Shown here piece after piece: positions 29,996-39,170 of a stretch of 64,000 nt of DNA. The notes beneath the pieces were generated by a model. It saw nothing but the letters and a program-made list of their open reading frames with translations, did not search any database and was not told the origin of the DNA. The first letter of the stretch is position 1. Each line of letters begins with the position of its first letter. This DNA comes from Massilia forsythiae (GTDB lineage: Bacteria > Pseudomonadota > Gammaproteobacteria > Burkholderiales > Burkholderiaceae_D), in NCBI RefSeq assembly GCF_012849555.1, contig NZ_CP051685.1, forward strand, positions 992,001 to 1,056,000, read 5' to 3'. The translations under genes and the position numbers were made by a program.

Positions 29996-32344
29996 TCACT
30001 TGTCTTCCAAGCTCGCGGCCAAGTTCGCCTCTGGCGCTAACTTTAACAGCAAAATCGATACCGAAGCGCCAGTTCCGTCGGCGCGGTTGGCGACGTCGAT
30101 GCGGCCCCCGTGTTCGTCGACGATCTTCTTCACCATCGGCAGGCCCAGGCCGGTGCCGCGCGCCTTGGACGTGACGTAGGGTTCGAAGGCGCGCGACAGG
30201 ATGCGCGGCGCGAAGCCGGGGCCGTTGTCGACGATCGACAGGCGCACCGCGGTGCCGCTGGCGCCGTCGGCGCCGACGTAGTGGATGGCGTCGGTGGTGA
30301 CGTCGACGCGCGGCGGCGCCGCCTGCTGGCCGCGGTCGGACAGCGCATCCTGGGCATTCTGCAGCAGGTTGTGGATCACCTGGCGCAGCTGGGTGGCGTC
30401 GCCCATCACCATCGGCAGCCCGCCGGCGAGGCCGACGTGGATCACGTCCGAATCGTCCTCGGCCAGGTACAGGTTGAGGATCTCGCCGATCAGCGCGTTC
30501 AGGTCGAGCGGCGACAGCACCGCCGGCGGCGCCTTGGCGTAGTCGCGGAAGTCGTCGACCATGCGCTTCATCGCGTCGACCTGGTTGACGATGGTGTCGG
30601 TGCCCTTCTTGAGCAGCTCGGCGCCCTGCTGGTCGAGGCGGTCGGCCAGCTTCATCTGCATGCGCTCGGCCGACAGCTGGATCGGCGTCAGCGGGTTCTT
30701 GATTTCGTGCGCCAGGCGCCGTGCCACTTCTCCCCAGGCCACCGAGCGCTGCGCCGAGATCACGTCGGAGATGTCGTCGAACACCACGATGAAGCCGCTG
30801 CCCGTGCCGACCTGCAGGCGCGAGCCGCGCGCCAGCAGCGTCAGGTCGTGGTCGTCGTCGCTGCCGGCGCGGCGCGGCACCTCGATCTGCTGCTGCCAGT
30901 GGGCGCGCAGCGGCCCGCGCGCATGGATGCGGCCGGCCGGCGCCTGGGTATTCTGCTGGGCGGCGCTGCGCGCCGCGCTCTGCGCGCTCTGGGCGGAGAA
31001 CGCGCGCGTGACGGCGCCGGCAAAGGCTTCCAGGCCGGCGATCGCATCCAGCGGGCGTCCCGCCAGCGAGGCGACGTCGACCGCCAGGATGCGGTGCACC
31101 GCGTCGTTCGAATTGACCACCACGCCCTCGCTGTCCATCACGATCACGCCGGCCGACATGTTGGCCAGCACCGATTCCAGGTGGGCCTTGGCGCTTTCCA
31201 GCGCGGCGCGGTTGCGCTCCACCGCGGAGCGCGCCTCGAACAGCTGGCCGGTCATGGCGTTGAAGGACTGCGTCAGCGTGCCCAGCTCGTCGCGCGTCTC
31301 GACGATCGGGCGCGGCGACAGGTCGCCCTCGGCCACCGCGCGCGTGCCCTCGGCCAGCACCAGCAGCGGCTGCGCCAGGTTGCCGGCGATGAGGAAGGCG
31401 CTGCCGATGGCGCCGAACACCGCCAGCAGCAGCGTCAGCGTCAGGGTGCCGATGTACATCTTGCGCAGGCCGGTGCGCGCTTCCGAGCGCTCCTGGTATT
31501 CGCGGTAGGCGGTGCTGAGCACCTCGGCGTTGGACGCCAGGTTGACCGGCACGCCCTGCATCAGCTGCAGGTAGCGCGGCGCCATGCCGGGCGGTTCCGG
31601 CACCGCCACCACCACGCGCAGGCGCAGGCCGGTGGCGGCGTCCAGGCCGCTGGGCTGCTCGCCGTTGTCGTCGCGCAGCTCGTGCTCGGTGCCGCCCTCG
31701 GTGCGCGCATAGCCGCCGGGCATGGCGCCCTGGCGCAGCATCTGCGCACTCGGCAGGTCGGGGGTCAGGTCGGCGTTGCGGTCCTCGGCGGCGCTGGCCA
31801 GCACCTTGCCGTCGGCCGACAGCAGGATCGCGCTTTGCATGCCGCTGGTGTCTTCGATGGTGCGCGCCAGCAGGGTGCGCGCGGCCAGCTCGTCCTGGCC
31901 GGCCATGGTGGCGGCGATGGTGCCGGCATTGGCGCCGAGGTCGGTCAGCGCTTCGTCGAGCGCGGCGTGGCCGAGGTTCAGGCCGGACTGCAGGGCGGCC
32001 TCGATCTTGACGTCGAACCAGGAATCGATCGAGTGCGAGACGAACTGCACCGACACCATGAAGATCACCAGCCCGGGAAGGATGCCGATGCCGGCGAACA
32101 GCAGCACCAGGCGCGCCATCAGGCGCGAGCCGAACTTGCCGGCCTTGTACTGCGAGTACAGGCGCACCAGGTAGACGATCACCGGCAGCAGCAGCGCCAG
32201 CGCCACCGCGCCGTTCAGGCCCAGCAGCCAGTAGAAATTGGTTTCGACGAAGGCCGAATTGTCGGACGCCGACGCCAGGATGAACAGCAGGATGGAGGCG
32301 ATCGCGCTGCCGATCACCAGGGCATAGCGCAAGGCCTTGGTCAC
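29996..32344 (-). CDS. ntrY: NtrY-like membrane sensor histidine kinase
   Basis: The product is 782 residues. The N-terminus has several transmembrane helices (about 10-110) and a periplasmic or extracytoplasmic stretch to about 320, then another helix and a HAMP linker. A PAS-like region includes ESVLANMSAGVIVMDSEG, with an Ala/Ser/Gln-rich insert. The H-box is LAHEIKNPLTPIQLSAERM with phospho-His at about 546. The N box HNLLQNAQDAL and ATP lid DNGPGFAP / GTGLGLPMVKKI complete the kinase. Its likely partner is the adjacent NtrX-like regulator. The signal is unknown; NtrYX systems elsewhere respond to nitrogen or redox state. Confidence 0.92.
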   Translation of the reverse strand: MTKALRYALVIGSAIASILLFILASASDNSAFVETNFYWLLGLNGAVALALLLPVIVYLVRLYSQYKAGKFGSRLMARLVLLFAGIGILPGLVIFMVSVQFVSHSIDSWFDVKIEAALQSGLNLGHAALDEALTDLGANAGTIAATMAGQDELAARTLLARTIEDTSGMQSAILLSADGKVLASAAEDRNADLTPDLPSAQMLRQGAMPGGYARTEGGTEHELRDDNGEQPSGLDAATGLRLRVVVAVPEPPGMAPRYLQLMQGVPVNLASNAEVLSTAYREYQERSEARTGLRKMYIGTLTLTLLLAVFGAIGSAFLIAGNLAQPLLVLAEGTRAVAEGDLSPRPIVETRDELGTLTQSFNAMTGQLFEARSAVERNRAALESAKAHLESVLANMSAGVIVMDSEGVVVNSNDAVHRILAVDVASLAGRPLDAIAGLEAFAGAVTRAFSAQSAQSAARSAAQQNTQAPAGRIHARGPLRAHWQQQIEVPRRAGSDDDHDLTLLARGSRLQVGTGSGFIVVFDDISDVISAQRSVAWGEVARRLAHEIKNPLTPIQLSAERMQMKLADRLDQQGAELLKKGTDTIVNQVDAMKRMVDDFRDYAKAPPAVLSPLDLNALIGEILNLYLAEDDSDVIHVGLAGGLPMVMGDATQLRQVIHNLLQNAQDALSDRGQQAAPPRVDVTTDAIHYVGADGASGTAVRLSIVDNGPGFAPRILSRAFEPYVTSKARGTGLGLPMVKKIVDEHGGRIDVANRADGTGASVSILLLKLAPEANLAASLEDK

Positions 32345-32347
32345 GGC

Positions 32348-32914
32348 TTACTCCGCACGGTAGGTAAAGGTCTTCCTGTGCGAGGTGAGGCGCCAGTCGG
32401 AATTGTTGAGGGCGTCGACCTGGAGCGGTTTCTTGAGGTACTCGCGGTCCATGAACATGCGCAGGGTGACGTTGTAGTTCTCGCCCGGCTTGAGGGCGCC
32501 CTTGGGGGCGATCAGCCAGCGCCCGGGGCGGCGGATCCACAGCAGCGCTTCCTCGAGCGTGTCGAAGGTCTGCTGCACGCTGCCCGGGGTGGAGATGTGG
32601 TAGATGCGGGTGAGCAGGTCGTACTGCAGCTTGACCGTGCGGCGCGAGGACACCGCCTTGTCGTCGGTGATCCAGTACCAGCGCGGCCGGGTCAGTTCGA
32701 TCTCGGTGGTGAAATACAGCGGCATGCCGTGCTGCACCGCCTGCTCCAGGCCGGGCGTCAGGTCGAACGCGTACACGGTGCGCAGGCGATAGCCCTCGTC
32801 CGAGGCTTCGATGTTGGCAAGAGTGATGTCGATCCCGTCCGCCGCCTGCGCCGTTGCGCACGCAAGCACCAGCATCAGGTGGCAGGCGAGGAGGCGGAAA
32901 AATCGTACAATCAC
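32348..32914 (-). CDS. DUF4390 exported protein
   Basis: The product is 188 residues from a GTG giving MIVRFFRLLACHLMLVLACATAQA, a normal signal peptide. An ATG further upstream (33037) gives 229 residues, but its added stretch is Cys-rich and unlike a leader. The mature part (ITLANIEASDEGYRLRTVYAFDLTPGLEQAVQHGMPLYFTTEIELTRPRWYW...) is DUF4390. That family sits between rsmB and ntrY in Burkholderiales. A periplasmic role linked to the kinase is inferred from context only. It is 3 bp from the ntrY start, so the two are probably translationally coupled. Confidence 0.82.
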   Translation of the reverse strand: MIVRFFRLLACHLMLVLACATAQAADGIDITLANIEASDEGYRLRTVYAFDLTPGLEQAVQHGMPLYFTTEIELTRPRWYWITDDKAVSSRRTVKLQYDLLTRIYHISTPGSVQQTFDTLEEALLWIRRPGRWLIAPKGALKPGENYNVTLRMFMDREYLKKPLQVDALNNSDWRLTSHRKTFTYRAE

Positions 32915-33049
32915 TGGGGCCACAGCCTTACAAAAAGCGTTGCGGCATCGCGCGAAACCGCTGCACGCCGCAGCCTGGTACGGCAACGCTTCCTGGCCGG
33001 AACGGCCGGCGCTGGCGACGGTTTCTCGAAATGCCATAGTCGGGGGACG

Positions 33050-34711
33050 TTATGCCCCAACCTTCTGGAACAGGGCATAGAACAGGCCGTCATGATCCTG
33101 CCCGGCACCGCTTGTTGGAAGCAGCTGGCCCGGCGCATCGAGACGGACCGCGCCGTTGCGCGCCGCGAAGGCGGCGGCCTGCGCTTCCGATTCCTGCGGC
33201 CAGAGCGAACATGTCACGAACAGGAATTTACCATCGGGCCGCAGCATCTGCCAAAGATTGTCGAGTATTTTCGAGGAAAGTGTTGCAAGTTGGTGGGTAT
33301 CGCTCTTGCGACGCAACCAACGGATATCCGGGTGGCGGCGCACGATGCCGGAGGCGGTGCACGGCACGTCCGCCAGGATGCGGTCGAACGCCTGGCCATC
33401 CCACCAGCCGCGCTCCTCGGCGGCCCCGGCGGCGACCCGGGCACGCAAGCCCAGGCGTTCCAGGTTCTGTTCGACCCGCGCCAGGCGGCGCGCGTCGACG
33501 TCCAGCGCGGTCAGGTGGACGTCCGCGGTTTCCAGGATGTGCCCGCTCTTGCCGCCCGGCGCGGCGCAGGCGTCCAGCACGCGCATGCCGTCCTGCAGGT
33601 CGAGCAGCGGCGCGGCCAGCTGGGCGCCGGCGTCCTGCACCGATACCAGGCCCTGGTCGAAACCGGGGATCTGGCCGACGTTGACCGGCACCGCCAGGCG
33701 CAGCGCGGCGGGCCCCACCTGCCGGGCCTGCATGCCGGCCGCGGCCAGGGTGGCCAGGTAATCCTCGACGCTGGTACGGCGGCGGTTGACGCGCAGCGTC
33801 AGCGGCGGCTGGCGGTTGCCGACCGCGAGGATGTCCTGCCATTGCGCCGGATAGGCGCCGCGCACCGCATCGATCCACCACTGCGGGTAGTTCCACTGCG
33901 CCAGCGGCTCGCGCAGCGCCTCCTGCAGCAGTTGCGCGCGCTCGCGCAGGAAACGCCGCAGCACGGCGTTGACCATCGCCTTGGCGTGCGCGAAGTCCGG
34001 GTGCGCGGCGGCCGCGCCGACCGCCTGGTCGACCACGGTGAAGGCTTCGTAGGGCGCGTCCGATCCTTCGGGCGGGTCGAGCAGCGCCAGCGCCGCGCAC
34101 AACAGCGACGCCAGCATCGGCGGTTCCGGCGCCTTGTTCGTCATCATGCCGAGCAGGGTCTCGCTGCGGCCCAGTTGGCGCAGCGTGCGATAGGCGATGT
34201 CCTGCATCGCGCCGCGCGCCTGCGGCGTGGCGTCGTAGGCCTGGAACACCTCGGCCAGCGCCTGCGGCAGGGCGCTGCCGGCGCGCACGCGCGCCAGGCT
34301 GGCGGCCGCGCCCAGCAGGGCGAACGCCAGCGCATCGGGCTTCAGGTGCGGACGGTAATCGAGCTGGACCGGATTCTTGACTTCGTGGCTGTGGCGCAGG
34401 CGGGTCTCGTCGGCGCGCGCGGCCGGGCGCAGCGCATCCTGCGGTTCGGCTTGCGGCGGCCGGCTGCGCGGCTGCCGCTCCTGCTCGCGGTCCTGGCCGC
34501 GCGGGTCGCGCGCCGGCGCTTGCGCGGGGCGCTGTCCGGCGCGCTGTTCCACGACACGCGCCGCACCGCCCTGCCCGCCCTGGGCCGGTCCGCGCTGCTC
34601 GGGGCGGCCCAGGCCCTGCCCTTGCGCCCGCCGCGGCTGGCCGGGACGCGCCGCGCCGGCGGCCTTGGCGGTCTTGGGTTTGAGGGTGAGCGTCGGGCGC
34701 TTTTCAGTCAT
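33050..34711 (-). CDS. rsmB: 16S rRNA m5C967 methyltransferase with basic N-terminal extension
   Basis: The product is 553 residues, about 120 longer than usual. Residues 1-120 are a Gln/Arg/Pro/Gly-rich, probably disordered region. The NusB-like domain starts near LKPDALAFALLGAAA (about 124). The Rossmann methyltransferase domain has VLDACAAPGGKSGHILE (SAM motif), the two Cys motifs DVPCTASG and TCSLWPQESE, and LTALDVDARRL. It methylates C967 of 16S rRNA. It is the first gene of the rsmB-DUF4390-ntrY-ntrX run, and it is divergent from argS. Confidence 0.94.
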   Translation of the reverse strand: MTEKRPTLTLKPKTAKAAGAARPGQPRRAQGQGLGRPEQRGPAQGGQGGAARVVEQRAGQRPAQAPARDPRGQDREQERQPRSRPPQAEPQDALRPAARADETRLRHSHEVKNPVQLDYRPHLKPDALAFALLGAAASLARVRAGSALPQALAEVFQAYDATPQARGAMQDIAYRTLRQLGRSETLLGMMTNKAPEPPMLASLLCAALALLDPPEGSDAPYEAFTVVDQAVGAAAAHPDFAHAKAMVNAVLRRFLRERAQLLQEALREPLAQWNYPQWWIDAVRGAYPAQWQDILAVGNRQPPLTLRVNRRRTSVEDYLATLAAAGMQARQVGPAALRLAVPVNVGQIPGFDQGLVSVQDAGAQLAAPLLDLQDGMRVLDACAAPGGKSGHILETADVHLTALDVDARRLARVEQNLERLGLRARVAAGAAEERGWWDGQAFDRILADVPCTASGIVRRHPDIRWLRRKSDTHQLATLSSKILDNLWQMLRPDGKFLFVTCSLWPQESEAQAAAFAARNGAVRLDAPGQLLPTSGAGQDHDGLFYALFQKVGA

Positions 34712-34824
34712 AGTGAATGGGTCGGTGCATAAAGAGGCACATTGTAGCGGGTAAGCGTGGCGAGAAGCAGTGTGGCGAGGAACAGACGCGCGTTGCGTGC
34801 GCTTGAGGAAGCACCGGCGGCGCC

Positions 34825-34861
34825 CCGGAACGTGTTCCGGGTTGCGTCAAACCAGTATAAT
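34825..34861 (+). promoter_or_regulatory. candidate argS promoter with palindrome over the -35 position
   Basis: A perfect TATAAT lies at 34856-34861. The palindrome CCGGAAC-GT-GTTCCGG (34825-34840) covers the place where the -35 would be, and no good -35 is visible. This is compatible with operator control or activation of argS. Confidence 0.4.
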
Positions 34862-34987
34862 GCTTGCTGTTTGCCTCTGGTTCCAGGCTATGGTCCCAGC
34901 GCTGGCCCAAGCCGCAGGTCGATGCCTCCCACGGCATCCCGGCCGGCCTCCCGATTGCACTATTCATTACATTTCTGACCACCGTCC

Positions 34988-36712
34988 ATGCTCGCCCAAC
35001 AAAAACAAGACATCGTCGCCCTGTTCCAGGCCGCGCTGGCGCCGATCGTCGCCGGCACCAAACTCACGCCCGCGCAGCAAAAGCCCAATGTCGTCCTGGA
35101 ACGCCCGCGCGATCCGTCCCATGGCGACATCGCCTGCAACATCGCGATGCAGCTGGCCAAGCCGCTCAAGACCAACCCGCGCGAACTGGCCACGCGCCTG
35201 GTCGCGGCCCTGCTGGCCGATCCGGCCGCCGCCGGCCTGGTCGAGTCGGCCGATGTCGCCGGCCCCGGCTTCATCAACCTGCGCGTGGCGAACGCGGCCA
35301 AGCAGTCGGTGGTGCGCAGCATCTTCGCGCAGGGACAGGACTACGGCCGCGGCAGCGGCGGCGCCGGCCACCACGCGATCATCGAATTCGTCTCGGCCAA
35401 CCCGACCGGTCCGCTGCACGTCGGCCACGGCCGCCAGGCCGCGCTGGGCGACGCCCTGTCCTCGCTGTTCGAATCGCAGGGCCACCAGGTGACGCGCGAG
35501 TTCTACTACAACGACGCCGGCGTGCAGATCGCCACCCTGGCCAATTCGGTGCAGGCGCGCGCGCGCGGCTTCAAGCCGGGCGACGCCGAATGGCCCGAGT
35601 CCGCCTACAACGGCGACTACATCGGCGACATCGCCGCCGACTTCCTGGCCCGCAAGACTGTGTCGGCCAGCGACGGCGCGCCGGCCACCGCCAGCGGCGA
35701 CGCCGGCGACATCGAATCGATCCGCCGCTTCGCCGTGGCCTACCTGCGCAACGAGCAGGACATCGACCTGCAGGCCTTCGGCGTCAAGTTCGACAATTAC
35801 TACCTGGAGTCCTCGCTGTACGCCGACGGCAAGGTCGAAGCCGCCGTGCAGGCGCTGGTCGACGCCGGCGTCACCTACGAGCAGGACGGCGCGCTGTGGC
35901 TCAAGACCACCGACTACGGCGACGACAAGGACCGCGTGATGCGCAAGTCCGACGGCACCTACACCTATTTCGTGCCGGACGTGGCCTACCACATCCAGAA
36001 GTTCAAGCGCGGCTTCGACCAGGCCATCAACATCCAGGGCAGCGACCACCACGGCACCATCGCGCGCGTGCGCGCCGGCCTGCAGGCGGTAAACATCGGC
36101 ATCCCGCAGGGCTACCCGGACTACGTGCTGCACAAGATGGTCACCGTCATGAAGGATGGCGAAGAGGTCAAGATCTCCAAGCGCGCCGGCTCCTACGTCA
36201 CCGTGCGCGACCTGATCGAATGGTCCGGCAACGGCGACATCGCGCGCGGCCGCGACGCGGTGCGCTTCTTCCTCATCTCGCGCAAGGCCGACACCGAGTT
36301 CGTGTTCGACGTCGACGTCGCGCTGGCCACCAACGACGAGAACCCGGTGTACTACGTGCAGTACGCCCACGCGCGCATCTGCTCGGCGCTGGCCAACTGG
36401 GGCGGCGACACCGCGCAGCTGGCCGGCGTCGACCTGTCGCCCTTGACCACGCCGCACGAGATGGGCCTGCTGGCCAAGCTGGCGGCGTATCCGGAAATGC
36501 TGCAGCGCGCCCAGGCCGAACTCGGACCGCACCAGGTCGCGTTCTACCTGCGCGAACTGGCCAGCGAACTGCACAGCTATTATTTCGCCCACAAGTGGCT
36601 GGTCGACGACGAAGCCCTGAAGCTGGCGCGCCTGGCCCTGGCCACCGCCACCCGCCAGGTGCTGCGCAACGGCCTGGCGCTGATCGGCGTGTCGGCGCCG
36701 GAAAAGATGTAA
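34988..36712 (+). CDS. argS: arginyl-tRNA synthetase
   Basis: The product is 574 residues. It is a class I aminoacyl-tRNA synthetase charging tRNA-Arg. The N-terminal additional domain is followed by [23 protein letters not shown] (HIGH equivalent HVGH). EFYYNDAG and DVAYHIQKF...[10 protein letters not shown] are present, with [12 protein letters not shown] in the KMSKS region. The C-terminal DALR anticodon domain has YAHARICS. Length is normal. It begins a plus-strand run to 40.8 kb. Confidence 0.97.
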   Translation: MLAQQKQDIVALFQAALAPIVAGTKLTPAQQKPNVVLERPRDPSHGDIACNIAMQLAKPLKTNPRELATRLVAALLADPAAAGLVESADVAGPGFINLRVANAAKQSVVRSIFAQGQDYGRGSGGAGHHAIIEFVSANPTGPLHVGHGRQAALGDALSSLFESQGHQVTREFYYNDAGVQIATLANSVQARARGFKPGDAEWPESAYNGDYIGDIAADFLARKTVSASDGAPATASGDAGDIESIRRFAVAYLRNEQDIDLQAFGVKFDNYYLESSLYADGKVEAAVQALVDAGVTYEQDGALWLKTTDYGDDKDRVMRKSDGTYTYFVPDVAYHIQKFKRGFDQAINIQGSDHHGTIARVRAGLQAVNIGIPQGYPDYVLHKMVTVMKDGEEVKISKRAGSYVTVRDLIEWSGNGDIARGRDAVRFFLISRKADTEFVFDVDVALATNDENPVYYVQYAHARICSALANWGGDTAQLAGVDLSPLTTPHEMGLLAKLAAYPEMLQRAQAELGPHQVAFYLRELASELHSYYFAHKWLVDDEALKLARLALATATRQVLRNGLALIGVSAPEKM

Positions 36713-36740
36713 ACCCCTTCCAACCCATCGCCCAGCCAAG

Positions 36741-37604
36741 ATGACCAAGGTACTCCGCCACCGCACCCACTTCCCGCCGCTGCGCCAGCGCGGCAGCACC
36801 TTAACCGGCCTGATCATCGGCCTGATCGTCGGCCTGGGCATCGCGGTGGCGGTGGCCCTGACCATCAGCAAGGGCGCCTCGCCGTTCACCGAAAAGACCG
36901 CCAAGTCGGGCCGCCCGGCCGACCCGGCGCCGGGCCAGGCGATGGATCCGAACAAGCCGATGTATGCCAACCGGGAGGCGGCGCGCCAGGCCAACCGCGA
37001 AGTCAACGAAAAGGCGGCGGCGCGCAGCGGCAGCAGCGGGAGCAGGCCGGCGCCGGACAGCAAGCCGGCGCCAAGCGCCGACGCCGATCCGCTGGGCCAG
37101 ATGATCGCCGGCCTGAAGGAGCCGGCGGAGCGGCCGGATGCGCGCACCGAATCGCGTTCCGATGCCCGCGCCGACCGGCTTGCCGATGCGCGTGCCGAAT
37201 CGCGCTCCGAATCGCGCTCCGAATCGCGCTCCGAATCGCGCTCCGAATCGCGCGTCGAATCGCGCGCGGATACCCGGGCCGACAGCCGGGCCGATGCCCG
37301 CGCCGACAGCCGCACGACCGCGGCCGCACCGGCAGCGCGCACCGCAGCCGCGCCGGCCGCCGCCGGCGACACCATCTATTACCTGCAGGCCGGCGCCTTC
37401 CGCGAGATGTCCGACGCCGAGGCGACCCGCGCCAAGCTGGCCCTGCTCGGCTTCGAGGCCGCGATCAGCGACCGCACCAGCGACAGCGGCGTGCTGCACC
37501 GCGTGCGCATGGGTCCGTTCAACCAGGTCGAGGCGATGAACAAGGCGCGCGCCAAGCTGATCGACAACGGCGTCGACGTCGCCATCGTGCGCAACCAGCG
37601 CTGA
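36741..37604 (+). CDS. SPOR-domain membrane protein (FtsN-like) with Glu-Ser-Arg-Ser repeats
   Basis: The product is 287 residues. A short cytoplasmic N-terminus and one transmembrane helix (STLTGLIIGLIVGLGIAVAVAL, about 19-40) precede a long disordered periplasmic linker. The C-terminal SPOR domain is YYLQAGAFREMSDAEATRAKLALLGF... VRMGPFNQVEAMNKARAKL. The linker contains tandem ESRS units encoded by 12-bp repeats, in a wider stretch of SRADARADSR-like charged sequence. SPOR domains bind denuded glycans at the septum, so a division role is likely. It sits between argS and dsbA, a common betaproteobacterial order. Confidence 0.9.
   Translation: MTKVLRHRTHFPPLRQRGSTLTGLIIGLIVGLGIAVAVALTISKGASPFTEKTAKSGRPADPAPGQAMDPNKPMYANREAARQANREVNEKAAARSGSSGSRPAPDSKPAPSADADPLGQMIAGLKEPAERPDARTESRSDARADRLADARAESRSESRSESRSESRSESRVESRADTRADSRADARADSRTTAAAPAARTAAAPAAAGDTIYYLQAGAFREMSDAEATRAKLALLGFEAAISDRTSDSGVLHRVRMGPFNQVEAMNKARAKLIDNGVDVAIVRNQR
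37197..37256 (+). repeat. 12-bp tandem repeat (four exact copies plus a variant)
   Basis: GAATCGCGCTCC is repeated exactly at 37197, 37209, 37221 and 37233. A fifth unit GAATCGCGCGTC follows at 37245. It encodes ESRS x4 then ESRV, in frame inside the SPOR protein linker. It is a candidate variable-number repeat. Confidence 0.9.
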
Positions 37605-37617
37605 CCGGGAGCCACGC

Positions 37618-38307
37618 ATGCACACGCCACGCCGCCGCTTCTGCACCGCCCTGCTCGGCCTGGCCGCCGGCACGGCCATCCTGCCCGCCCACGCCGCCGG
37701 CGCCGCCTCCGGTTCGGCCGCCAACCCGCAGGCCGGCAGCCAGTACCTGGTGCTGGCCAATCCGCAGCCGGCGGACACGGCCGGCAAGGTCGAGGTCATC
37801 GAGTTCTTCGCCTATTACTGCCCGCACTGCCACGCCTTCGAGCCGCAGCTGGCCGCCTGGGTGAAAAACCAGGGCGACCGCATCGCGTTCAAGCGCGTGC
37901 ACGTGCCGCGCGGCGACGCCGTGGTGCCGCAGCAGCGCCTGTTCTACACGCTGGACGCCATGGGCCTGCTCGAGCAATACCACCGCAAGGCCTTCGACGC
38001 CATGCACGTCGAGCACCTGCGCCTTTCCAGCGACGAGCAGGTGTTCGACTGGGCGGCCAGGAACGGCATCGACCGCGCCAAATTCGCCGACACCTACCGC
38101 TCTTTCGGCATCGGCGCCAGGCTGCGCCGCGCGGGCGCCATGGTGGAAGCCTACGGTATCGACCGCTGGCCGATGGTCGTGATCGACGGCCGCTACGCCA
38201 CCTCGCCCTCGCACGTGAACGAAGGCGCCACCGAGGCCCAGCAGCAGGCGGCGGCGCTGCAGGTGATGGACTTCCTGGTGGCCAAGGCCAAGGCGGACAA
38301 GCGATGA
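37618..38307 (+). CDS. dsbA: thiol:disulfide interchange protein DsbA
   Basis: The product is 229 residues. A signal peptide with an Arg-rich start (MHTPRRRFCTALLGLAAG... PAHA) exports it to the periplasm. The active-site motif CPHC lies at 68-71 in FFAYYCPHCHAFEP, and the cis-Pro loop is GIDRWPMVVIDGRYATSPS. It introduces disulfides into exported proteins and is normally recycled by DsbB. It lies 13 bp after the SPOR gene with CGGGAG as ribosome binding site, and its stop overlaps birA (ATGA). Confidence 0.95.
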   Translation: MHTPRRRFCTALLGLAAGTAILPAHAAGAASGSAANPQAGSQYLVLANPQPADTAGKVEVIEFFAYYCPHCHAFEPQLAAWVKNQGDRIAFKRVHVPRGDAVVPQQRLFYTLDAMGLLEQYHRKAFDAMHVEHLRLSSDEQVFDWAARNGIDRAKFADTYRSFGIGARLRRAGAMVEAYGIDRWPMVVIDGRYATSPSHVNEGATEAQQQAAALQVMDFLVAKAKADKR

Positions 38308-39152
38308 ACGCCGCCGCACACGCCGCCGGCGAGCGCCCCGGCGCCATGGATGCGGCGCGCATCGCCGCCCTGTCGCAGTCGGCGCGCGACGGACTGGCCA
38401 AGGTCGAGGTGGTGCGCGAGACCGGCTCCACCAATGCCGACCTGCTGGCGCGCGCCGCCGGCTCGTGCGGCCCGCAGCTGTCCGGCCCGTTGCTGCTGGC
38501 GGCCGAACACCAGAGCGCCGGCCGCGGACGCGCCGGCCGCAGCTGGCTGTCGGCGCCGGGGCATTCGCTGACCTTTTCGCTGGCCTGGAAATTCGACGGC
38601 GGCCTGCAGCGACTGAGCGGCCTGCCGCTGGCGGTCGGCGTGGCGCTGGCCGAGACCCTGGACCGGCTCGGCCAGCCGGTGCGCCTGAAATGGCCGAACG
38701 ACCTGCTCAAGGATGGCGACAAGCTGGCCGGCATCCTGGTCGAGACGCAGCGCGCCGCCGGCCCGGCCGGCGACGCCACCTGGGCCATCGTCGGCATCGG
38801 ATTGAACCTGGCGATGCCGGACGAACTCGAAGCCAGGATAGGCCGCAGCGTGGCCGCCGTGCCCTGGCTGGCGCGCATGGACCGCGACGCCCTGGTGGCG
38901 GCGATCCTGGACGGACTGGTGGCGTCCCTGCAGCAGTTCGCGCAGGCCGGCTTCGCCGCCTTCGGCGCGCGCTGGAACCTGCTGCACGGCTGGCAGGGCG
39001 AGCCGGTGGCGGTCCTCGACCACGGGAAAATCCTGCACGAAGGCCTGGCCGCCGGGGTCGACGATGCCGGCCGCCTGCTGCTGGACGGCGAGCACGGCCG
39101 CATCGCCATCGCCGCCGGCGACGTGTCGCTGCGGATGCAGGCCGCGGATTAA
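38304..39152 (+). CDS. birA: biotin-[acetyl-CoA-carboxylase] ligase (no DNA-binding domain)
   Basis: The product is 282 residues. The biotinyl-AMP site is AEHQSAGRGRAGRSWLS (GRGRxGR), with KWPNDLL, KLAGILVET and VGIGLNL. It attaches biotin to BCCP. The N-terminal winged-helix repressor domain of E. coli BirA is absent, so it should be a monofunctional ligase without operator binding. An internal Met (MDAARIAALS) 14 codons in is an alternative start. It is followed directly by coaX, the usual birA-coaX pairing. Confidence 0.93.
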   Translation: MNAAAHAAGERPGAMDAARIAALSQSARDGLAKVEVVRETGSTNADLLARAAGSCGPQLSGPLLLAAEHQSAGRGRAGRSWLSAPGHSLTFSLAWKFDGGLQRLSGLPLAVGVALAETLDRLGQPVRLKWPNDLLKDGDKLAGILVETQRAAGPAGDATWAIVGIGLNLAMPDELEARIGRSVAAVPWLARMDRDALVAAILDGLVASLQQFAQAGFAAFGARWNLLHGWQGEPVAVLDHGKILHEGLAAGVDDAGRLLLDGEHGRIAIAAGDVSLRMQAAD

Positions 39153-39170
39153 CGGACAAAGGAGCCGACG

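Noticed and set aside
30110..34732. 1540-codon open frame on the plus strand
   Set aside because: It is antisense to rsmB, DUF4390 and ntrY, all of which have strong family motifs. High GC leaves long stop-free antisense frames. The composition (His/Arg/Gln/Val-rich) is typical of shadows.
34825..34840. LexA/SOS box before argS
   Set aside because: The palindrome lacks the CTGT-N8-ACAG form used in proteobacteria.
37197..37256. CRISPR-like array
   Set aside because: The repeats are 12 bp, directly adjacent without spacers, and in frame inside a SPOR protein.
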